Below, piece after piece: positions 57,501 to 64,000 of a stretch of 64,000 bases of DNA (position 1 is its first letter; each line of letters starts with the position of its first letter). Location of the stretch: NCBI GenBank assembly GCA_033297075.1, contig MU858048.1:62001-126000 (forward strand), written 5' to 3'. Source of the stretch: Rhypophila decipiens (Eukaryota > Ascomycota > Sordariomycetes > Sordariales > Naviculisporaceae). The notes under the pieces are model-generated. The model searched no databases. It worked only from the letters and a program-made list of their open reading frames with translations, and was not told where the DNA came from. The position numbers and the translations under genes are program-made.

Positions 57501-60500
57501 ATTTGCACACGGCAAGTGTGTCGGCCTGTTTCTCCCGCTGTTCAGTCTGGCGCGAAAGAAAGTAAGAGTGGAGGGATATCGCCCCGCTTGCTCTTGTCAC
57601 ACTGCCCATTGACTCTGGCCGTCTTTCTACCTCTGTCATTGGGAGCTGGATGCTCCATTCCGCGCCATGTCGTTCCGACGGATCATCCAGTCTGCCTTGG
57701 GGGTTGGTATACAGTCAGTATCTGCAAAGAGCATACACGGATGGATGCATGCTGTCCCACATATGCCACGCAGTCTGCAGAATGTCACTAAACCAGTATC
57801 GTGAACGGAGGACTGCTCTAGCCGAGTTACACGACAAGCACGCGCCGTTGCAAACTTTCCTTCTTTCTTCGACAGCCGAGTCACAAAGTCTGCGGGTTTC
57901 TTGGGCATTAGCTTTTTGAGGTGCCACAGCAAGCCTCGTTGGTCATACCTGAGGACTACTCATCAAGGCAGAGAGGATGATGATCCATACACAAGTGCGG
58001 AACCCAATCTGCTTGGGACCTGCTGGGCGGCACTCCTCTCGCCGATATCTTATTCTCCGCCAACGGATCCCTGGATATATCCGCTGAGAAAAGCATGACA
58101 GGATTGCGAGAAGCTCGTGGCAGCCAAGATCAAACCCACGGCGGCTGTTTATACCAAGCGATGTGGGCCGTCCATTTCCCTGGCAGTAATAAAAGATCTG
58201 CTATGTGTGTTACAGGCTTCCCCAGATTCCGCTACGTATTGGCGTCGTAATTACCCCTTCCCTCTGCTGTCATGCCCGGTGTGGCCTGGGCGAGAAGGGG
58301 CATAGCTATGCGACGTTGTCTAGAGAGGTGAGTAGCGTCTTTGACGTAGGGAAGAGTGGCATCACTAACCGAACCCCCAGCAAGTAGCACGGCTCCTGAT
58401 GGCGAGAAAGTGGTGTGCGACACTACAACAACCGTCTTAATGTTCCAGGCTATGCACTTGGTTATACCCGCAAACCTTCTTTCTGGCGCAAAAGCCAATG
58501 GGAGTCGATTCCAGCGTTCCATTCCGCAGTAATGAAGGCGCACGTTTTCTTCATATATCTTATTTTCCGATCGACCATACCCAGTGGCCCTGTCCAATGA
58601 GGGGATCCAGGTACCTTTGAAAATGGACACTTTTGTGACCAAATGAACAATGTCGACATTGGCAAACCTCGCTGCATAGCATCCGCATCCTGTATTCTGC
58701 ATCGGATCATAAAACAAATCCCAGATGCTCTACTTGTCAAAAGAATGCGACGACGATGCGGTGATGGCTTCCCAGTCTCCCAGATAGGAAACCTTCGAGA
58801 TGTCCCCCCGAAGATTTCCCGTCCCCTCTCGGCAGCCATGGTCATTTGCCAAGCTGCAAGCTCATCAGACCCCCATCACCACCCACATGAATGCCAATCC
58901 GTTATGCAATCGCAGAGCCAGACGGGCCTTTCAAGCCCAGCGATGGCGATGGCAGGGTTGAGTCTGCCAGGACACACGTGGAGTGTGCTCCAATCCCTGG
59001 ATGTCAAGTGCTTGTTCCTGAGGGCACCATACCTAGAACGGCGTTTCTGCTCTCGATGGCTTTACACTGGGCCCGGGAGACGGTAGACGGGAGTCTTGTG
59101 TCAACATTCCGACCAATGCGGTCCGTCTAGAACCTGACTACACCCTCCTGACCGAGATGAAGCCGTCGAGGTCAACAGCCAACCAAATACACTGAATTGT
59201 CTATACGACGATTGTCCCCTTTTCAAATTGTTACACAAAGTTACCTACAGTTGGACACCGAAATCGAGTCATGCTGACCGCCCACGTCTTGACTAGGGAA
59301 AACGAGGGTAGCACCAGTGAACCAAGATTTATTCTCCGTGTTGTTCGAAAAGGGCAGAGGAGTGTATCTCTCATCCTCCCTGCTCCTCCGAAGACCAGGC
59401 TAGTCAGCCCCAAAGCAGACTAGTCGTAGTAGCAACGACGCACTCAGCCTGCATAGCAGTCCATACGTACCATGCCACCCACAGAACGACCACCACTGCA
59501 GTGCCATCGCTTCCTCTCTGCCATGTCCCAGATTTTGTTGGGGAGTAGGGTACGGATATCTAGATGGCATGTCCGCTACGCCGCGCCCCACCCAGATTGT
59601 TCTTTGCCGGCAAGAGCATTGCAACATGACTGTTGCTCTCGCCAACGGCAAAAGAGGTGAGTACTGGGGAGAACAAGTCTTCTGAATCAGCCATCACTTA
59701 CTCCGTACTCCAACGCTAGACAGTTGGGCATGGTCCTGTTCACCCGTTTGTCATTATCGACAGACTTCCTCCGCAACCGGCCAACATGGGACTGGTTTGA
59801 CGACTTGGACCATGGTAGGTTGTTCCATGTCTACGAAGCACAATGGTCATGCAGGCCAAGCCCAGGGATGGTGGTAATGTAAGGTATGATTTTTTTTGCT
59901 GTCTATATACATGTATTTCATTACAGTTTGGAGATCATACCAGATACCAACGAACACCCTCCCCCGGTCCCCAGATTCCAATTATCTGGGGGAGGGAGAA
60001 ACAAGCAAGCCAAGATTGGGAAAAACAACCTCCAATGCAAGCTATGTATATCCGTACTGCGCCGTCATGGATGATAGGAGTGGTGGGGGGTAGGGGAAGG
60101 GGCGGTCCCCTATCAAAAACTTCCGAACCAGCCCGCCGTGTTTTTCCTATCCCCAGATTGACAGACCAACCACCCAACCATATTGTAGACCCCCTCACAG
60201 TAATCGTAACCGATAATACCATTGTGATTAGCTCCACTTTCGCCGATTTTGAATCATGAGTAAACATAAAAAAAGGAGTAAAAAGATTTGGGGCTCAAGG
60301 GAGAATGAAAAGAAGAGGAGTGGCTAGTTTGAATTTGAGGGTATTCGATCCAAGAGTAAGTAAGCAAAAGGGGTAAGCAACAACAGGCTATTCGAAGCCG
60401 TAGTGAAGAAAAAAAGCAAACAAATATCCTCCAGGATATACATATTGAAGAAAAGGGAGTCAAGTCTGATGTTCCCGAATCAAGAGAAGAACAGGAGTTG

Positions 60501-60851
60501 AAGAATAAAAATGCAGCAAAAAAAAATAAAGGGGTTAAAATAACACACTAGAGCCCATGTCCTCTTTTTTCGTAACTAATTCTTTCGTAGTCCCTTTTTG
60601 TGTGTGTTTATGTCCAGTCGTTCAGTCAGCTAAGGTAGGTAAGTAATACGCAAGGCTCAAAATTCCGATCGATCCCGTCCACACATTAGAAGAGAAGCAA
60701 AAAAAGACAAGAACACCAACTTGCTTTTGCTCCAAGCCCCATCGTCGAAATAAACAAACATCCTGGCGCCCGAAAGCCAGATAGAAATTTCACTCCATAA
60801 TGTATTTTTGTGTCCCAAGAAATATACACAAAGAGGGCTGGGTACGGTATT
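51543..60851. other. 9.3-kb convergent gap without recognised genes
   Basis: Both flanking genes (bor1 plus, homeobox minus) end toward this stretch, so it is not their promoter. No frame shows a known domain. Frames of 120-190 residues exist (55289-55852 plus, 58232-58717 minus, 58643-59086 plus). A frame at 58891-59130 plus reads IPGCQVLVPEGTIPRTAFLL and looks coding-like. A two-exon micro-ORF is possible at 59625-59880 (ATG, GTGAGT donor at 59656, TAG acceptor near 59718). GGTAGGTAGGTA runs occur near 57368. Base composition is ordinary, without the AT-richness of heavily RIP-mutated transposons. The last 600 bp is AT-rich and probably the homeobox 3' UTR. Confidence 0.45.
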
Positions 60852-63163
60852 TCATGTGCTGCTTCCATATGCGCTTTGCGCCGTGGTGGGTGTAGATGAC
60901 GCCCCGCCGCCCATGCCGCCGCTGGTAAAGCTGCTCTTGCGCTTCATGCCCAAGTGATCTGTAGAATAGTCGGAGCCGGAGCGATCGGTTACCGAGTGTG
61001 ATTGGTGGTGGTTGCTTCCTTGGGAATGGCTGTGAATGTGGCTCGGGAATGAGTCTCTAATCGGCGTCCTGGAAGTGTTCGAGTTGGACATGCTCGCCTG
61101 GAAGGCCTGGGAAAAGTCGGTGGGTGGGTTGATCGGCGCGCTCATCTGGGAGTAATCGGTCGTCGATGAGCGATAGCCGCTCGTTCGTGGAAGCGAGAAG
61201 TCGACGGGGGCCGTGAGAGGGGCCGAGGGAAAGCTGCCGGTGTAGCTAGACGACACCCCACTGATATGGGACGTCGACGCGGATCGTGATGCTCCGCCCG
61301 GGGAATGAGCCGAGGTTTGTAAGCCGCCGGATCCGACTGGCCGGAACTGCCTCTGGAGATCAAGTCCAAGGGGTAGCGTGGCAGAATTAGCTCTGAGACG
61401 CGAGCCCCTTTGCTGATTGTTCTGCATGCTCGAAGACTGGAAATTCGAATAGCCCATGTGTGTTGGAGATTGTACCGTCGATCCTGCGGGCAGAAAACCT
61501 GCGATTAGTTGCTTCTCTCTAAACATTGGACCAGCTTCTCATCGACTTACCCGAGTAGTGGCTCGAATCATAGCCGGTAAGACCGCCGGTTGATGCGCCA
61601 CTCATCTGATCTTGCTGGTACATGCCGGTTGGTCTGCCAGCCATGTGTGGAGAGGGATTTCCGCCATGGTACGTTGTGTAGTCGAGAGAGTCCCCTTTCC
61701 ACGACATGCTAGTCCGCAAGGGGGACTGGAGCTCGTTGCGTGACCTGTTCATAGAATCGCGAATTTGGAGTGGCTGAATCGGCCTAATCGACTGTCTTTG
61801 ATGGCTGTGCATTTGCTGCATGGAATTGTCCATGCTTCGTGATGCAAAAGGATTCGATGTCCTTGTTCCCGCGTTCAAGGGTGATGAGAGGCTGGAATAG
61901 CCATATCGGTCGTTACTCGATGTCGACAGCGGGGAGAGTATATCCGAATTCATAGAACCCGAGGGCGTGAAGCCGATGCTGTTAAATGCTGGGCTGAGAC
62001 CTGTCGGTGAGAGGTGGTCATCGCCCTCCTGTCGTCTCACGTCCACCATCAGAGGTCTCATCATGTGGTCTGCATACGAAGATGCACCAAAATCCACTGG
62101 AGATGTAATCGGAGTCCCCAACCCATGAACTGCCCCGTATGGCGAATGGAGGGCTTGCACGTTATCGAAGTCATCCGGCACTGCCCTCATCTTGATCATG
62201 CGGTCACGATCATCGGCTGTGAGGCGCTTGATTTTGGCCCGTCTAGTCGTGTGTTAACATGGTGTCCTCCAAGAAGAAGAGAAAAACCACACACCTGTTC
62301 TGGAACCAAACCTGTACTTGTCTCGGGCTCAGGCCAGGGATTTCTCGTGAAAGGCGCTCTCGATGGGCCGCGTCAGGATGAGGCTGTTTGGCAAATTCGC
62401 TCATCAAAAATCGGGTTTGTTGGTGAGTGAGCCTGCTCACTGTTAGTCCATTGATCTAGCACATCTGCTGTGATGGATATCCTCATTACCTAAACCGCTT
62501 CATCTTCCGCCGTTGCGCTGTCCTCTCTGCGGCTGTCTGTGGCACTGGCGGCTGTTCTCCGTCTCCGTCTCCCTCGACCATCTCTTCGTCATCCAAAATG
62601 TCTTCATCCTCCTCTTTGATTTGACTCTGCCCATCATTGGACACATGATTCACAACCGCCTCTGGACCTTGGCCTGTCGATGATACTGAACTTAACGGAT
62701 TTGACCCAAGCGGCATGCCAGTTGTCTCGGTTGAGACCAGTGATTCGTCGAGGGTCGACTCGGCCGCCTTTTGAGCATACTGCTCTCCCTGGTTTTCCGT
62801 CTGTTCGGGTATTGGCGACGGCTGCTTGGGCTGTCTGAGCCCTAATGGGTCAAGGCGATGCTCCAACGATGACTGTTCTTGCTTCGGAACCACGAGGTCC
62901 AAGGGATTGCTGGGGGCCGTCGCTGATCGTGGCTGGGCTTGCGAGTCGGCGTTGTCCGCTGAGGTGGTCACTTGTTCGTACGATTGTTGGAAAAGACCGT
63001 TGTCTCCTGGCGGGAGGAACGAGTACTGACCCTGCCAGTCCGACTGCGTTACGGGGTCGAAGTTCGACATGCGTAAGCTATCTGCCGATTTGTGAAAAGT
63101 GGTCTCGAACTTGCTGATGGACCAAGGATTCTGCTCCGTAGCGTTTTGCCTGGAAACGAGCAT
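60852..63163 (-). CDS. htf1: Homeodomain transcription factor of the Htf1/Pah1 type
   Basis: Four exons on minus (63163-62490, 62432-62295, 62242-61551, 61483-60852) give up to 711 residues. A later in-frame ATG at 63070 (MSNFDPVTQSD) gives 680 and may be the real start, since TTTCCAG just inside the longer frame looks like an acceptor. The N-terminal third is Gln/Pro/Ser-rich and ends in an acidic run (KEEDEDILDDEEMVEGDGDGE). The homeodomain (about 217-277) reads RRKMKRFRLTHQQTRFLMSE, then AHRERLSREIPGLSPRQVQVWFQNRRAKIKRL. Recognition-helix W, F, N, R are intact, and introns cut at FR/LTH and NR/RAK. DDRDRMIKMRAVPDDFDNVQALHSPYGAVHG follows, also typical. The rest is Ser/Gln/Met-rich. Homologues (Magnaporthe Htf1, Podospora pah1) act in the nucleus in conidiophore/hyphal development. 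Identity of the family is strong; role is by homology. Confidence 0.9.
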
Positions 63164-64000
63164 TGGAATGAGCGGTCTCCCCTTTTGAACGATAAGCTAT
63201 CTCTCTCTGATCGATTTGCTGGGGGAGGGCAACAGCGGTCTTGCTTTCGCTGCGTGGTCAACGGTCGACTGTCGTAAGCGCACGAGGATGAAAGGATAAC
63301 AATTCGAGTAGGAAGAACGAGGGTGGGAGGCGTCTCTTGATGGAAAGAATCGGACTTCGCAAGGCCCGGCACGACGACCGCAACTCCAGGTAGGCGGGTC
63401 CTTTACCTCTGGAGTACCAAGTCTGGTTCGATGTGATCTCTGGCCAGCAGATCCTGCAACTCTACACTGGTACAAATCTGCGAGCTTCGACGAAAAGAGC
63501 CGTCATCCAGACCTATCACTGAGGTGTTGGAGAATCCGTGGCCGTTTTTCTCCAGGGCTTCTCCGCAGATCAAACCAGTCGTAAAGTTGTAAAAGGCGGC
63601 GAGGCAGCGGGTTCAAGTATGGGTTCCTTGGGTTGCCGTGGGTTGTACCAGAAGATCCGGTCCGCCAGTCAGAAAGAGGATCAGACGGGGCCGTGGTAAT
63701 GAAGTGGCAGGCTCGCCAAGTTCGGTTACCAACCCTATGATCTACGGGATGTCCCTCAAGCCCGTTGCTAATCGGTAGTGGTGATTTTCTTTTCTTTCTT
63801 CTTTGCGACGCCCGGCGAGTTCTGTCAGTTGACAGAAAAGGGGAGGGTCTGGCTGTGGGAAAGAGTTCACGGCGGAAGGGGCATATCTTGTATATATCTG
63901 AGGGGTGCAAGCGATGGTAGGCTGGGCCGTCTGTTGCGGAGGACGTCTAAAAAGAAGACCAATCCTGGGAGCTATGGCTTTACCAGGAGGATAGCCGTAG
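63164..64000. other. Upstream and leader region of the homeobox gene
   Basis: Pyrimidine-rich on minus, with several short upstream frames (for example 63503-63910 and 63049-63372 on minus) that could act as uORFs or contain a leader intron. No other gene recognised before the window edge. Confidence 0.45.

Noticed and set aside
1..64000. Search by eye for CRISPR arrays, LTR retrotransposons, transposase genes, viral genes, rRNA
   Set aside because: No spaced direct-repeat arrays, reverse transcriptase or transposase motifs, viral proteins or rRNA signatures were seen; only one tRNA and two non-autonomous inverted-repeat elements.

Overview
The window is nuclear DNA of a filamentous ascomycete, most likely a Sordariomycete. 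Genes carry short introns (about 50-165 nt) with GTRAGT-like donors, CTAAC/CTGAC-like branch sites and YAG acceptors. Proteins are fungal types: a Zn2Cys6 regulator, a rhodopsin-domain (Pth11-like) receptor, an Htf1-type homeodomain protein, a Bor1 transporter, fungal Mediator 19 and fungal mitochondrial ribosomal proteins. There are no operons, Shine-Dalgarno sites, CRISPR arrays or phage genes. Species cannot be set from sequence reading alone. All exon junctions were placed by eye from splice signals and frame continuity.

Layout. 0-5.5 kb is a housekeeping block: the start of the replication-fork protein Tof1 (minus, cut by the left edge), a mitochondrial 3-hydroxyacyl-CoA dehydrogenase (plus), and two mitochondrial large-subunit ribosomal proteins, mL38 (minus) and uL4m (plus), transcribed divergently from one 388-bp promoter. 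5.5-9.5 kb is mostly non-coding, with a tRNA-Arg(ACG) and a 254-bp foldback (MITE-like) element. Mediator subunit 19 is at 9.5-10.7 kb. 12.2-12.8 kb holds an unusual array of 22-bp repeats in opposite orientations with two inverted copies of a second module. Next are an alpha/beta-hydrolase with a charged C-terminal extension (minus, to 15.25 kb), a single-pass membrane protein (17.9-19.5 kb), a Zn2Cys6 transcription factor (24.2-27.3 kb), an m-AAA protease of the Yta12/Afg3 family (29.2-32.0 kb) and a Pth11-like receptor (minus, 33.1-34.7 kb).

The right half is sparser. 34.7-42.7 kb has no recognised conserved gene, but has a possible TATA-driven small tail-anchored protein (37.5 kb) and a 180-bp MITE with 41-bp inverted ends. 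42.7-47.1 kb holds two secretory-pathway flavin oxidases in convergent orientation (an FAD/NAD-binding oxidoreductase and a berberine-bridge-type FAD oxidase), a possible small oxidative or metabolite locus. A Bor1-like borate/anion transporter follows (49.3-51.5 kb), then a 9.3-kb stretch between convergent genes without a recognisable gene, and an Htf1/Pah1-type homeodomain regulator (minus, 60.9-63.2 kb).

The mitochondrial theme (HADH, mL38, uL4m, m-AAA protease, which in yeast matures a ribosomal protein of the large subunit) and the signalling/development theme (Pth11-like receptor, Zn2Cys6 factor, Htf1) are noted. Linkage in fungi does not by itself imply joint function.
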